NCBI GenBank assembly: GCA_964578835.1
Contig: CAZOEL010000021.1
Location: 23,436 to 87,435 of the forward strand
Direction: 5' to 3'
Origin: CAZOEL01 sp964578835
GTDB taxonomy: Bacteria > Desulfobacterota > Syntrophobacteria > Syntrophobacterales > Syntrophobacteraceae
DNA: 64,000 nt
The translations under genes and the position numbers were made by a program. Positions 36,568-45,430 of this stretch are shown here, piece after piece. The notes beneath the pieces were generated by a model. It ran no database searches, had not been told where the DNA came from, and was given only the letters and a program-made list of their open reading frames with translations. How positions within the stretch are numbered: the stretch's first letter is position 1; every line of letters begins with the position of its first letter.

Positions 36568-37797
36568 TTACACCGCAGTCTTTTTATCTTTTAGCCTACG
36601 ATACGCTTGCTGCATGGTCTGAGTCAGAGTTTCAACATCGACCGGCTTCTCCAGATAAGCGCACGCCCCCATTTCAAGACAAAGTCTTTCCACTTCCTTG
36701 GAGCCATGCCCGGTGAGGACAATCACCTCTACATTCGGATGCTCGCTTTTGACGCGCTTCAAAACCTCAAGCCCGTCTATTCCCGGCATCTTGAGGTCAA
36801 GAACCATCACCTCGGGCTCGTCTTCCGCCACAACAGAGAGAGCCTCCTCTCCGCCATAAGCCACCGCAGAGCCGAGATCCCGCAGTTGCAGACGTTCAGA
36901 GAGAGTTTGCACGAACTCCCTTTCGTCGTCTACCAGAAGGACCTTGGAAGGCAGGGGCAGATCGAAATCATATTTGCGATAAATATCGGTTTGATAATAA
37001 CCGGAGCCAACCTTCGTCTCAACGCCCTGCACTCCCGGAACGGTACTAACGATTCTCTTGAGCTCCTCTTCCAGAGAGGAAAGCATCAGAACATGCTTGT
37101 TGATGGTAACGAGCACACTGCCTTCTTTGGCGGAGACCTTGACATCATGGCCTTCCACGGCGAGCTTCAGGTTGACCTCGGAAGCCAGCCGAAAATCCTC
37201 GACCGCTTTCATCGACTCGGGGCTAACCTTCAGCACTTCTTTCTTGACATTCTCCACAATTATCGCGGCCGCGTCATCCACACTGTTTTTGTTCATGGGA
37301 AGCACGATATCGTAGAGCTCCGCCGCCCACGGATCTTTTTTATTGAAAAGGTATTCCACCCAAAGAACTCGGCTCTCGTCATCCTTGTGGATCTTTTTGA
37401 TAGCATCCTTCTCGGACAGTCCTTCCTTCTTGCTCGCCAGGCCGGTCCGGTGCTTTATGTCCGCAATGACGCACGTCCTGAGAACATGGGAAATGTCGCC
37501 TGGAATCAGGTGCATCGAGAACCCTTGGAAGAGAAGATTGTCCTGCTCGAGGAAATCAGCCATGGCCATTTGAAGATAGGCCAGCGAACGTTCCTTTTCG
37601 TGTGTGAACTTATTGAATACGGAGGCCTTGCCGGTCATGGCCTTGAGGAGCTTCCCGGCATCGATTTTGAACCTTTTGCCGGCTTCATCAACCAACGCTT
37701 GATCATCGACAAGCTTATAGCCAAGAGCCTCTACTACCTTCCGCGCCACATCTTCGCCACTACAATAGGAACCGCTAAAAAGAGTGATTACAGGCAT
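36568..37797 (-). CDS. Cytidylate-kinase-like / receiver fusion protein
   Basis: The 409-residue protein has an N-terminal P-loop kinase-like domain of the cytidylate kinase 2 type (about 1-200; FSGSYCSGEDVARKVVEALG, LVDDQALV). A BON-like middle segment (about 205-265) and a C-terminal receiver (about 285-400) follow, with VLLVDDE, Asp in VMVLDLKMPGIDG and Lys in YLEKPV. The P-loop has Glu-Asp where Lys-Thr/Ser is expected, so kinase activity is doubtful. The receiver resembles the stand-alone regulator at 40233. It lies between the SulP gene and the degenerate kinase gene. Confidence 0.82.
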   Translation of the reverse strand: MPVITLFSGSYCSGEDVARKVVEALGYKLVDDQALVDEAGKRFKIDAGKLLKAMTGKASVFNKFTHEKERSLAYLQMAMADFLEQDNLLFQGFSMHLIPGDISHVLRTCVIADIKHRTGLASKKEGLSEKDAIKKIHKDDESRVLWVEYLFNKKDPWAAELYDIVLPMNKNSVDDAAAIIVENVKKEVLKVSPESMKAVEDFRLASEVNLKLAVEGHDVKVSAKEGSVLVTINKHVLMLSSLEEELKRIVSTVPGVQGVETKVGSGYYQTDIYRKYDFDLPLPSKVLLVDDEREFVQTLSERLQLRDLGSAVAYGGEEALSVVAEDEPEVMVLDLKMPGIDGLEVLKRVKSEHPNVEVIVLTGHGSKEVERLCLEMGACAYLEKPVDVETLTQTMQQAYRRLKDKKTAV

Positions 37798-37932
37798 GCT
37801 TTCCCCCTACGAAACAATACAACACGAGGCTTATTCAGCCTCGCACCGCAAATATCCATATCTTCCCACCGCATAGAAAGTGGTTCTCAAGGCCGGGCTT
37901 CTTCCACTCGATAGCCGCAGACATTCAGGCCC

Positions 37933-40134
37933 CTAATTGATGAAGCAAACCGAGAGCAACGGACAGGCGCCATCTCCGCAATGCGTATGCGACCTTGCGT
38001 GAATGACTTCAACGGCTTTATGCATGGTGGAAAAAATGTTCTCCTCCCCTATCTTTTCGTAGAGGTGGGTGCGCTTCATGACGGCAAGCACATTTTCGTT
38101 CAATCCGGAGAAAGAAATATCATATCCTCCGCTCCTGACCCTGTCCACAATTAATGAGAGCATTTCCTCGCCCGAAGCGTCGAGATCGTTTATGCCGTTG
38201 GCTACAATGAGAATGTGCCGCAATTCGGGCATGTACATCAGGATATCGGAAATTTTGTCTTCAAGGTAACCGGCGTTGGCGTAAAAAAGAGAGCCGTCGA
38301 AGCGGATCATCGCAATATGCTTACATTCCTTGAGCCCGAAATCTCTTGCGCTCCTGTAGGATTGGTCCGGATACATGGCGAGGGATGTGACTGTCGGGCG
38401 CATGCTCTTATAGAGAAACATGCCAAGGGAGAGAAACACGCCTATCATGATCCCTTTGTCCAGATGCGGGGCGGTGTAGAGAGTTGCGAGGAAGGTGACG
38501 ACCGAGAAAACGCCGTCGTACCATTGCGCCTTCCAGGCGTGGATAAAGCCCGAGACATTGAGCAGCCCTATTACCGCCATCATGATGACTGCAGCCAGAA
38601 CCGACTGCGGCAAATGGTAGAGGAGAGGAGTGAAAAAGAGCAGGACCACGCCTACTGTGATGCTCGTGAAAACGCTCGACAGGCCGGTCACGGCGCCGGC
38701 TTGAAGGTTGACGGCAGACCGGGAGAAAGAGCCCGAAACCGGAAAGCTTTTCCCAAAAGCGCCCAAAATATTGGCCAAACCCTGTCCAATGAGCTCTTGG
38801 TTGGGATCGAGCCTCTGGCCCGTTTTGGCGGCCATGGCCTTGGCGATCGAGATTGCTTCCATGAAGCCGAGAAGCGAGATTATCGCGGCAATGGGCAGCA
38901 GGTGGAGAACGATTTTCATATCCACATTGGGTATTGTCATGGCTGGAAGACCCTGAGGCACGGCGCCGACAACGGCGCCCCCACCCATCATTGGAAGAGC
39001 GTTCTCATCGAGAGGCTTGTTCCCCACCTTTATTCTCCAGGCTCGCCCATCCGTCTCGAGGCCCGAAGGGACTTTGTCCCGGGGATAAAACGACCGGCTT
39101 CCGTTGGGCGCCGCGACCGAGGCGAATTTGATCGCTCGGATAGCCTCCCTGTGGACGTGCAACTCTTCCTTGAGCTGCTCCATCCTGGTCGTCATCACAA
39201 GGACCTGATGCTTGAGATCAAGGGTCTTCGTCGTATGAGCGCCTTCCTTCTCTTCCGCCTCGGCTATGAGGGGCGTGAGAGAAGCTCGCTCCGCAGCAAG
39301 CCTCGTCATTTCACCCACCGCGCCGTTGAAGTCGCGAATGAGCGTCCCCGCCTCTTCAGAAACGATAGAACCGATGGGGATTTTGGCGTTTCTCTCATAT
39401 CCGGTCGCCCAGGAAATGAGAGTCGTCACCACAACGGCGACCAGAACATAAGGAATACGCTTGTCAATTCGCCTGAGCCCGTACATGAGCGCAAAGGCGA
39501 GAACGCCCAGAGCGAGGGTAGGCCAGTGAGTATAGGCTATGGCGGCTTTCACCACCCGATAAACGGTCTCATAATGGTGCTCGCCCTCATCGACATACAC
39601 ATTGAACATTTTCGAAAGCTGAGAAGTGGCGATGATGAGAGCGCCGGCATTTGTGAAGCCGTTGACAACCGGGTGGGAGAGGAAATTGACTACAAGTCCG
39701 AGTCTTAGAACGCCCAGAGAAAATTGGAAGGCGCCGACCAGGAGAGCGAGGAGAATCGCATATCCGATGAACGCATCGCTCCCCTGCGTCGCGAGGGGAC
39801 CGAGAGCCGCCGAGGTCATGAGAGAGACAATGGCCACCGGACCCGTTGCCAGTTGCCTGCTCGAGCCGAAAAGAGCCGCAAGCATGGGAGGAAGAAGGGA
39901 AGCGTAGAGGCCGTAATGCACGGGCATGCCTGCAAGCTGCGCGTAGGCCATGGACTGAGGGATGAGAATCAGGGCGACCGTCAAGCCGGAGATAAAATCC
40001 GTTCTCAACGCGGCGACATTGAGATCTTTGATCCATCCGAGAAAGGGAAACACCTTCTTAACCAAAGCCAAGGCGCCTCCTCCCATGGGAAGATCCACCA
40101 CGGCGTTCACCTCTCCACTGCCCTTTGAAATCAT
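37933..40134 (-). CDS. SulP-family anion transporter with STAS domain and large insert
   Basis: The 733-residue protein has SulP membrane domains (LTVALILIPQSMAYAQLAG, NILGAFGKSFPVSGSFSRSAV) and a C-terminal STAS domain (about 595-715). Between two membrane halves (about residues 260-390) sits an extra 130-residue soluble, partly coiled-coil region not found in ordinary SulP proteins. The tail is Cys/His-rich (HTHCGDGACPLLSVC). SulP proteins move sulfate, bicarbonate or carboxylates; the substrate here is unknown. AGGAG precedes the ATG. Regulator genes flank it on both sides. Confidence 0.88.
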   Translation of the reverse strand: MISKGSGEVNAVVDLPMGGGALALVKKVFPFLGWIKDLNVAALRTDFISGLTVALILIPQSMAYAQLAGMPVHYGLYASLLPPMLAALFGSSRQLATGPVAIVSLMTSAALGPLATQGSDAFIGYAILLALLVGAFQFSLGVLRLGLVVNFLSHPVVNGFTNAGALIIATSQLSKMFNVYVDEGEHHYETVYRVVKAAIAYTHWPTLALGVLAFALMYGLRRIDKRIPYVLVAVVVTTLISWATGYERNAKIPIGSIVSEEAGTLIRDFNGAVGEMTRLAAERASLTPLIAEAEEKEGAHTTKTLDLKHQVLVMTTRMEQLKEELHVHREAIRAIKFASVAAPNGSRSFYPRDKVPSGLETDGRAWRIKVGNKPLDENALPMMGGGAVVGAVPQGLPAMTIPNVDMKIVLHLLPIAAIISLLGFMEAISIAKAMAAKTGQRLDPNQELIGQGLANILGAFGKSFPVSGSFSRSAVNLQAGAVTGLSSVFTSITVGVVLLFFTPLLYHLPQSVLAAVIMMAVIGLLNVSGFIHAWKAQWYDGVFSVVTFLATLYTAPHLDKGIMIGVFLSLGMFLYKSMRPTVTSLAMYPDQSYRSARDFGLKECKHIAMIRFDGSLFYANAGYLEDKISDILMYMPELRHILIVANGINDLDASGEEMLSLIVDRVRSGGYDISFSGLNENVLAVMKRTHLYEKIGEENIFSTMHKAVEVIHARSHTHCGDGACPLLSVCFIN

Positions 40135-40232
40135 AACCGATAACTCCTGCTGATAAGACTACGCAAAAATGACGATCCACCATTCAAGCAACATCTCCAA
40201 AAAATGCGAGCTTTCGGCTCATTCGCCCCTCA

Positions 40233-40616
40233 TTATTCCGGCGCTTCACCCGACACAGCCTTTCTCATCTTTTCAATGAGCTCTTCGATGGAAAGAGGCT
40301 TCATCAGATAGTCGAAGGCCCCGAGCTTCATTCCCTCGATTCCGCTGCGGGTTGATCCATGGCCGGTCAAGAGAATCACCTGCACACCCGGGTGACGACG
40401 CTTTATCCTCTGCAGCACTTCGACTCCGCCGAGTCCGGGCATCATGAGGTCCAAAACCACCACCTCAGGGGGATTTTCCTCGACCAGGCGCAACGCCTCT
40501 TCGCCATCGGAAGCAACGTCAGCTTGAATTCCTCTAAGAGCAAGCCTCTCAGCCAGAGTAGAGACAAACTCCTTTTCATCGTCAACAAGAAGCACTCTCC
40601 ATTTTTCCACTTTCAT
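40233..40616 (-). CDS. Single-domain response regulator
   Basis: The 127-residue receiver has the acidic VDDE motif, the phospho-acceptor Asp in VVVLDLMMPG, Thr in LLTGHGS and Lys in YLMKPL. There is no output domain. GGAGG lies before the ATG. The kinase gene 70 bases upstream is its probable partner. Sequence is close to the receiver of the fusion protein at 36568, suggesting duplication. Confidence 0.9.
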   Translation of the reverse strand: MKVEKWRVLLVDDEKEFVSTLAERLALRGIQADVASDGEEALRLVEENPPEVVVLDLMMPGLGGVEVLQRIKRRHPGVQVILLTGHGSTRSGIEGMKLGAFDYLMKPLSIEELIEKMRKAVSGEAPE

Positions 40617-40686
40617 CCAGCCTCCGGTTAAGAAGTACAGAGCTCAACCCGCGAGATTCCAAGGCGGTTCCCGTCAAATCTTTGCT

Positions 40687-42414
40687 CTACCCTGAGGATG
40701 CTTCCTGCCCTTTCTTCGGCAAGTGGATCGTCACGGTCGCGCCCTCGCCTTCTTTGCTCTGCACCTGGATAGAGCCCCCGAGCTTCTGTACGATCCCATA
40801 GGTGATAGGAAGGCCGAGACCGGTTCCAGTGCCTCTTTTCGTCGTAAAAAACGGCTCAAAGATATGCTTGGCGGTCTCCTCGGACATTCCGCAGCCATTG
40901 TCGGCGATGGAGACTGCAAGAGTGTCGCGATCCACTTCCCATGTCTTTATGGTGACCACCCCTCCATGGTCGACTGCGGCAAAAGCGTTGTTGAGAACGT
41001 TGAGGAAAACCTGTTGGAGCTGTCCGCGATCGGTGGCGATCTGAGGAAGGTCCTCAGTCAGCTGGAGCTGAACTTGAATATTGCGGTATAACGCTTCCTT
41101 TTCAAGGAACATGAGGGTTTCTTTGAGAATATCGTTGAGGTCCATCATCTCGACCTGCACATCCATTCGCCGGGCAAATCCCAAGAGCCGGTGCGTAATG
41201 GAGCGGCATCGGCCGACAGACTGAATGATGGAGTTGGTCAAGGTCATGAACTTGGATCTTTCAGGAAAATCGGGCGCCACCTCGATGAGATCTTTCATCA
41301 AGCCCGCTTTTTCGTTGATAATGGCCATGGGATTGTTTATTTCATGAGCGACCCCGGCGGCAAGTCTGCCGACGGACGAGAGCTTATGGCTGTGCTGCAT
41401 CTCGCGAAAGGCGACTTCCCTCTTTTCATCGCACTCTTGCATGCGCTTGACCAAAACGTCCGTCAATTTGAAGACCACCAGAAAGATTACCAGGACACTT
41501 GCCAGGAAAAGGAAAAATAGCTCGGTTTTGAGAGTGTACCACGACCTGAGAAGCTCTCCGCTTTGCTTCACCACCACCAGCACATAAGGAGTATGGACAA
41601 AATAGGTATAAGCCACGAGCACCTGCTGGCCGTGCGAATCTTTTTGCTCGACAACATTCGCCTCGTAGGCGATGGGAGGAAGGGGCATGGGGAAATTGTC
41701 GAGCACGCCCCCATAGAGTTTGGAAGGGGTTTGCAGAATTCCGCTCTTGTTGATTAGAAAGGCGTCGCTCCTTGCGTCCAAACCCATTGAGGCGATGAGA
41801 TCGTTGAACTTCTCCGTATCGATGGTCGCGCGCAGCATCCAGTGCTTACCGCTCACAGTCGCAGTGCCCGGCTGTACAGCCATTACTATATGGGGAAACT
41901 TGCGATATCCCATGAAGACGTCGCTCACATGATTCCCCCGCACCTGCACTTCATGGAACCAAGATTGCTCGGAATAGTCTTTTCCCTTGAGCTCGTAGGG
42001 ACCGACATAACTCACCTGGATGCCGCTTCCATCGATGAGGCCCAAATCCACGAAGCCTCCGAACTCGTTTTTCATGACCCGAAAAATGCGGTTCAGTTCG
42101 CTCTCATCAGCCAATTGCTCAAAGGAATAAGCCGAAGCGATGAAGCTCACAGCAGAAAGGCGCTCCGCCATGAACAGCTCGAAAGAGTGCTTGGTCTTGT
42201 TCACAAGCACCCGCATCGGGTTTACGATTTCTTCCCGCAAAGTGGTTTGATACTGGTGATAGTTGACCACGGCCATAAAAAAGAGCGGGAGAATGGTCAC
42301 AACTATCATGAGGATAATCATGTTCCTCCGGAGTATCCGGTAACGCTCCGGGGGGCTCCCCTCTTCCGGAATATTCAGGAGCCGCATCTTTTCGAACATG
42401 TCATTGATACTCAT
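40687..42414 (-). CDS. Membrane sensor histidine kinase with dCache-type sensor
   Basis: The 575-residue kinase has two membrane segments (about 30-50 and 300-320) around a double-Cache-like periplasmic domain. A HisKA domain (GVAHEINNPMAIINE, phospho-His near residue 355) and an intact HATPase domain (NVLNNAFAAV, ISIADNGCGM, GTGTGLGLPITYGI) follow. It should phosphorylate the regulator encoded next to it. The ligand is not predictable; small organic acids are common for this sensor fold. Confidence 0.9.
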   Translation of the reverse strand: MSINDMFEKMRLLNIPEEGSPPERYRILRRNMIILMIVVTILPLFFMAVVNYHQYQTTLREEIVNPMRVLVNKTKHSFELFMAERLSAVSFIASAYSFEQLADESELNRIFRVMKNEFGGFVDLGLIDGSGIQVSYVGPYELKGKDYSEQSWFHEVQVRGNHVSDVFMGYRKFPHIVMAVQPGTATVSGKHWMLRATIDTEKFNDLIASMGLDARSDAFLINKSGILQTPSKLYGGVLDNFPMPLPPIAYEANVVEQKDSHGQQVLVAYTYFVHTPYVLVVVKQSGELLRSWYTLKTELFFLFLASVLVIFLVVFKLTDVLVKRMQECDEKREVAFREMQHSHKLSSVGRLAAGVAHEINNPMAIINEKAGLMKDLIEVAPDFPERSKFMTLTNSIIQSVGRCRSITHRLLGFARRMDVQVEMMDLNDILKETLMFLEKEALYRNIQVQLQLTEDLPQIATDRGQLQQVFLNVLNNAFAAVDHGGVVTIKTWEVDRDTLAVSIADNGCGMSEETAKHIFEPFFTTKRGTGTGLGLPITYGIVQKLGGSIQVQSKEGEGATVTIHLPKKGQEASSG

Positions 42415-42434
42415 AAAGAGTCCTGATGATCCAT

Positions 42435-42767
42435 CTAGAAAAGAATGGCGCCGGCTCGAAGCTCGCCTTTGCCAAAGCTCGCCAGTACGGAATCGAGAGG
42501 GCCAATCACGGAATCCAGCACTTCAACCCTCTTCCAGGTGAGGTACTGGTAGTATTCCTCTTCAATTCCTCCACAAATGACCGTTTGAACATCCTCGGTC
42601 AAAATCATGTGACAAAGCTTTTCAGCGGAAGCCTGCGGCAAGACCACCGTCTTCTCTTCCTCCACACGCCCGTCCACATCGATCGAAGCAACATACACCT
42701 CAGTGGCCAAATCGAACCGGGGACTCACATCATTTCCAAACAAGCAGACCAGCACCTTTTTCGCCAT
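42435..42767 (-). CDS. NifX/NafY-like (dinitrogenase FeMo-cofactor family) protein
   Basis: The 110-residue protein matches the small family that includes NifX, NafY and the C-terminus of NifB (VLVCLFGNDVSPRFDLATEVYVASID, VQTVICGGIEEEYYQYLTWKRVEV). Members bind FeMo-cofactor or other metal clusters, but stand-alone copies are common in anaerobes and their role is unclear. The ATG at 42767 is chosen; a TTG ten codons upstream is possible. It lies between the sigma-54 activator and kinase genes. Confidence 0.82.
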   Translation of the reverse strand: MAKKVLVCLFGNDVSPRFDLATEVYVASIDVDGRVEEEKTVVLPQASAEKLCHMILTEDVQTVICGGIEEEYYQYLTWKRVEVLDSVIGPLDSVLASFGKGELRAGAILF

Positions 42768-42823
42768 CCTTAAACCACCATGCTCCTCAAGTATCAAACT
42801 GTCTCATTTCTGTACAGTGTTTT

Positions 42824-44233
42824 TTATGAATCCAAGCCATATTGTTTCATTTTTCTCCAAAGAGTGCTCCTTCCCCAACCAAGAAGCTCGGCGGCCTTGC
42901 TGCGCCGGCCCTTCGCCTTAACCATGGCTTCCATAATCATCCTGCGCTCCATGGCCGCCCAGTCGAGCTCCTGCCCCCCGTCCTCGCGAGCATCCTTCAA
43001 CAGGGCGGGAGAATCGACTCTTTCCGTTTCCTTTTTCTGCTCCCATTGCGCCGGCTCCGTAAGATAGGCTGGAAGGTATTTAAGCTGTATCAAATCCTCC
43101 TGACAGATGTTCGATGCGTATTCAACGATGTTTCTGAGCTCTCGGACGTTCCCGGGGTAGGCGTAATCGAGGAGGCGCCTGAGCGCTTTGGAAGAAAACC
43201 CTTTGATCGACTTCTTCAGCTTGGAGATGAACGATTGGAGGAAATGGTCGAGGAGCAGCCTGATATCGTCTCCGCGATCTCTCAGAGGCGGCAAATGCAA
43301 ACGAACGACGTTCAGGCGAAACAGCAGATCCTCCCGGAAGCGCCCATCTCTGACCATCTGCTCCAGATGGCGATGCGTGGCCGCAATTACTCTCACATTG
43401 CACGGGTATCCCTTGGCGCTCCCGAGGGGATGAACGATCTTATCATCCAGAAACGTGAGGAGCTTAACCTGAAGCGATAAAGGGAGGTCTCCGATTTCGG
43501 TGAGATAAAGCGTTCCATTATGAGCCAGTCTGAACCGGCCCGGCTTGTTCTCCACGGCCCCCGTGAAGGCCCCCTTCTGATGGCCGAAAAGCTCTGATTC
43601 CAGCAAGGTTTCCGGCAAGGCGCCGCAATTCACTTTGATGAAAGGCTGCTTGGCCCGCCCCGAGCTCTGGTGGATGGCCTCTGCGACAAAATCCTTCCCG
43701 GTTCCCGTCTCGCCAGTGATAAGAACCGATGAGTCCGATTGAGCAATCACGGGAAGGATCTGAAAGATTCGCTCCATCTGCGGACTACGGCCAATGAGAT
43801 GACCAAACCCATAGGCGTTCCCGATTTTTCCGTCAAGCTCCCGCAGAACTCGAATGTCTTCAACCGTTTCAATGAAGCCCGTCACTGTTCCAAGAAGGTC
43901 CTTAATAGGAGCGACAGTTATTCGGACGGGTATCTTCTGGCGATCCCGGTTGATAATATTCCCTTCCATGGATATCGGCTCAGCTCCATCCTTCATGTCG
44001 CAAACAGGGCATCGCTCGAGACAGATATTGCTGCGCATAATGTAGGAGCACGGTATCCCTCCGGCCTGCAACCGCTCAAAGCCTGTAAGACCTTCAATCG
44101 TGCGGTTGAGCAGAACGACCCGGCGCTCTCGATCGAGAACGATCACGCCCAATGGTATTTCATCAAGTACAAACGAAAAAGCCACAGGCTCCTTGAAAAG
44201 CCCTGTGACCTCAGGCAACTGGTTTCTATTCAT
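42824..44233 (-). CDS. Sigma-54-dependent transcriptional activator with PAS domain
   Basis: The 469-residue protein has an N-terminal PAS domain (about 20-135) containing a Cys group (CSYIMRSNICLERCPVC), then an AAA+ domain with Walker A GETGTGKD, the sigma-54 contact loop GAFTGA and Walker B, and a C-terminal Fis-type HTH (SKAAELLGWGRSTLWRKM). It should open sigma-54 promoters in response to a signal sensed by PAS, perhaps redox through the Cys. Its likely targets are nearby operon promoters (inference). Confidence 0.92.
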   Translation of the reverse strand: MNRNQLPEVTGLFKEPVAFSFVLDEIPLGVIVLDRERRVVLLNRTIEGLTGFERLQAGGIPCSYIMRSNICLERCPVCDMKDGAEPISMEGNIINRDRQKIPVRITVAPIKDLLGTVTGFIETVEDIRVLRELDGKIGNAYGFGHLIGRSPQMERIFQILPVIAQSDSSVLITGETGTGKDFVAEAIHQSSGRAKQPFIKVNCGALPETLLESELFGHQKGAFTGAVENKPGRFRLAHNGTLYLTEIGDLPLSLQVKLLTFLDDKIVHPLGSAKGYPCNVRVIAATHRHLEQMVRDGRFREDLLFRLNVVRLHLPPLRDRGDDIRLLLDHFLQSFISKLKKSIKGFSSKALRRLLDYAYPGNVRELRNIVEYASNICQEDLIQLKYLPAYLTEPAQWEQKKETERVDSPALLKDAREDGGQELDWAAMERRMIMEAMVKAKGRRSKAAELLGWGRSTLWRKMKQYGLDS

Positions 44234-44361
44234 TGTTTATTGCACATCCCTCTGTTGGAGCGGTGAGCAGTTATCATTGACCCTATTCGACCTACCCGGA
44301 CATTGTCGCCATTGCTCTTAAATCGCAAGCCCCGCTGCAAAGCGAAGGGCAATGCTTTCGA

Positions 44362-44916
44362 TTATATCCGGCAAGACTTGATCCTGTTACATATTTCTTT
44401 AAAAACATCGCTCAACCGCAACACTCCAACGATCTCATCCTCTCTCATGACCAGAAGCGATTGGAAACGCCCCATAACCAGTCGATGAATTGCTACCTCA
44501 ATCGACGCATCCTCTTCGACATACTCGTCCATCGAGGGAACGCTCATGATATCCTTTACCCTGATCTCAGCCCCTTTTCGGCAAATGTCATCGAAGGGGC
44601 CACGCCAAAGGCCATGGGTTTCGAGCATCTTCTTCATCAATTCCGAGCTGAGAAGATCTTCGGAAGCATTCTCGCTTTCACCCATCTTCTCGTAGGATGG
44701 CTCAATGCCTCTCACTACGTCCCATTGCCTGACCTTGCCGACAATCCGTCTGTTTCCATCCGAAACAAGGATCGCGCGCAGCATGTCGCGTCCAGCTTGG
44801 ACTCGACTTTGAGCCGACTCCAGCGCCGTAATCGCTTCATAGAGCGTCGCATCTTCGCGGACCACCGCATAATCATCGATAGGCACCATCATTTCTTTCA
44901 CTTTGGTCGTCTTCAT
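44362..44916 (-). CDS. CBS-domain pair protein
   Basis: The 184-residue protein is made of two CBS domains (about 1-65 and 115-180), which typically bind adenosyl nucleotides. The middle linker is acidic. The ATG with GGAG six bases upstream is chosen over one four codons earlier. There is no catalytic domain. It is the first gene of the co-oriented block and may report energy state to the regulators downstream (inference). Confidence 0.85.
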   Translation of the reverse strand: MKTTKVKEMMVPIDDYAVVREDATLYEAITALESAQSRVQAGRDMLRAILVSDGNRRIVGKVRQWDVVRGIEPSYEKMGESENASEDLLSSELMKKMLETHGLWRGPFDDICRKGAEIRVKDIMSVPSMDEYVEEDASIEVAIHRLVMGRFQSLLVMREDEIVGVLRLSDVFKEICNRIKSCRI

Positions 44917-45045
44917 GAAATACTCCATAACAAAAGAAGAATCGAAATCATCTTCTTCCCGAGAAGCATTCTAGACACGGGAATGCAGAGCCCAAAAAGT
45001 AACAATTAAACAGTTACCTTATCCGACATCCCATTCCAATGCAAA

Positions 45046-45078
45046 AAGCCGAAGTCTTTTCCAAAAAGGCTTCGGCTT
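45046..45078 (-). terminator. Intrinsic terminator after the small UGA-containing gene
   Basis: On the minus strand AAGCCGAAG (45078-45070) pairs with CTTCGGCTT (45054-45046) across 15 bases, followed by TTTGC. It lies 46 bases beyond the stop of the ORF at 45124-45267, which is the only minus-strand gene it could serve. Confidence 0.75.
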
Positions 45079-45123
45079 CCATATAGAGCAAAAGACAATA
45101 AGGCTCATGCAAAGTGAGCTTGC

Positions 45124-45267
45124 TCAAGGCGTTCTTGTCTCCAGATCGCTCTTATTCGCCCATTTTCCATCAATGCAGACCCTGCACTGATCGTCGTCTC
45201 AGACTTCCGCGCCATGCGCGTACTGCCGAGATTCGAATTCGCACTCATTTTTCTCGAAAGTTTCCAT
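45124..45267 (-). CDS. Candidate 47-residue selenoprotein (Sec at residue 23)
   Basis: The ATG at 45267 follows GAAGGAG at good spacing. The frame has an in-frame TGA at 45201-45199, then 24 more codons to TGA at 45126-45124. The hairpin at 45191-45169 after the first TGA looks like a bacterial SECIS. Reading TGA as Sec gives METFEKNECEF..., then GAEVU, then DDDQCRVCIDGKW and a short tail. The C-terminal half (Y..G..V-U...C..C..GKW) is like small Cys-rich domains where Sec would replace Cys. A terminator follows. It is divergent from selD. Function unknown; without Sec insertion it would be only a 22-residue peptide. Confidence 0.7.
45169..45191 (-). promoter_or_regulatory. SECIS-like hairpin of the 47-residue gene
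   Basis: On the minus strand ATCAGTGCA (45191-45183) pairs with TGCATTGAT (45177-45169), nine pairs including one G-U, around loop GGGTC. It begins seven bases after the UGA. The tip TGCA-GGGTC-TGCA closely matches the SelB-binding tip of the E. coli fdhF SECIS (TGCA-GGTC-TGCA, known). Confidence 0.75.
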
Positions 45268-45373
45268 CTTTACTCCTTCACTATCGAAAGAGCCTGAACA
45301 GCTAATCTTCATTGAGCCAGAGAAGCGCTCTTAGGCAAATGACAACAAATAACCTCTCAGGCCCGGAACCACA

Positions 45374-45430
45374 GTGGAGCGGCTTCCAGCCGCGACCAGC
45401 ACGCATGTCGCGGCTGGAAGCCGCTCCCAC
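45374..45430. repeat. REP-type inverted pair (REPIN-like)
   Basis: A 21-bp perfect stem (45376-45396 with 45407-45427) with a 10-base loop carries the core GGAGCGGCTTCCAGCCGCGA, like REP palindromes known in many proteobacteria. It lies in the otherwise empty region between the small UGA gene and selD (45268-45725). No REP-associated transposase is in the window. Confidence 0.75.

Noticed and set aside
36607..37914. 435-codon plus-strand ORF opposite the kinase-receiver gene
   Set aside because: It is antisense to a protein with clear receiver motifs and has no domain of its own.
38215..39708. 497-codon plus-strand ORF opposite the SulP gene
   Set aside because: The transporter on the other strand has clear motifs; this frame is rich in charged, low-complexity sequence typical of antisense shadows.
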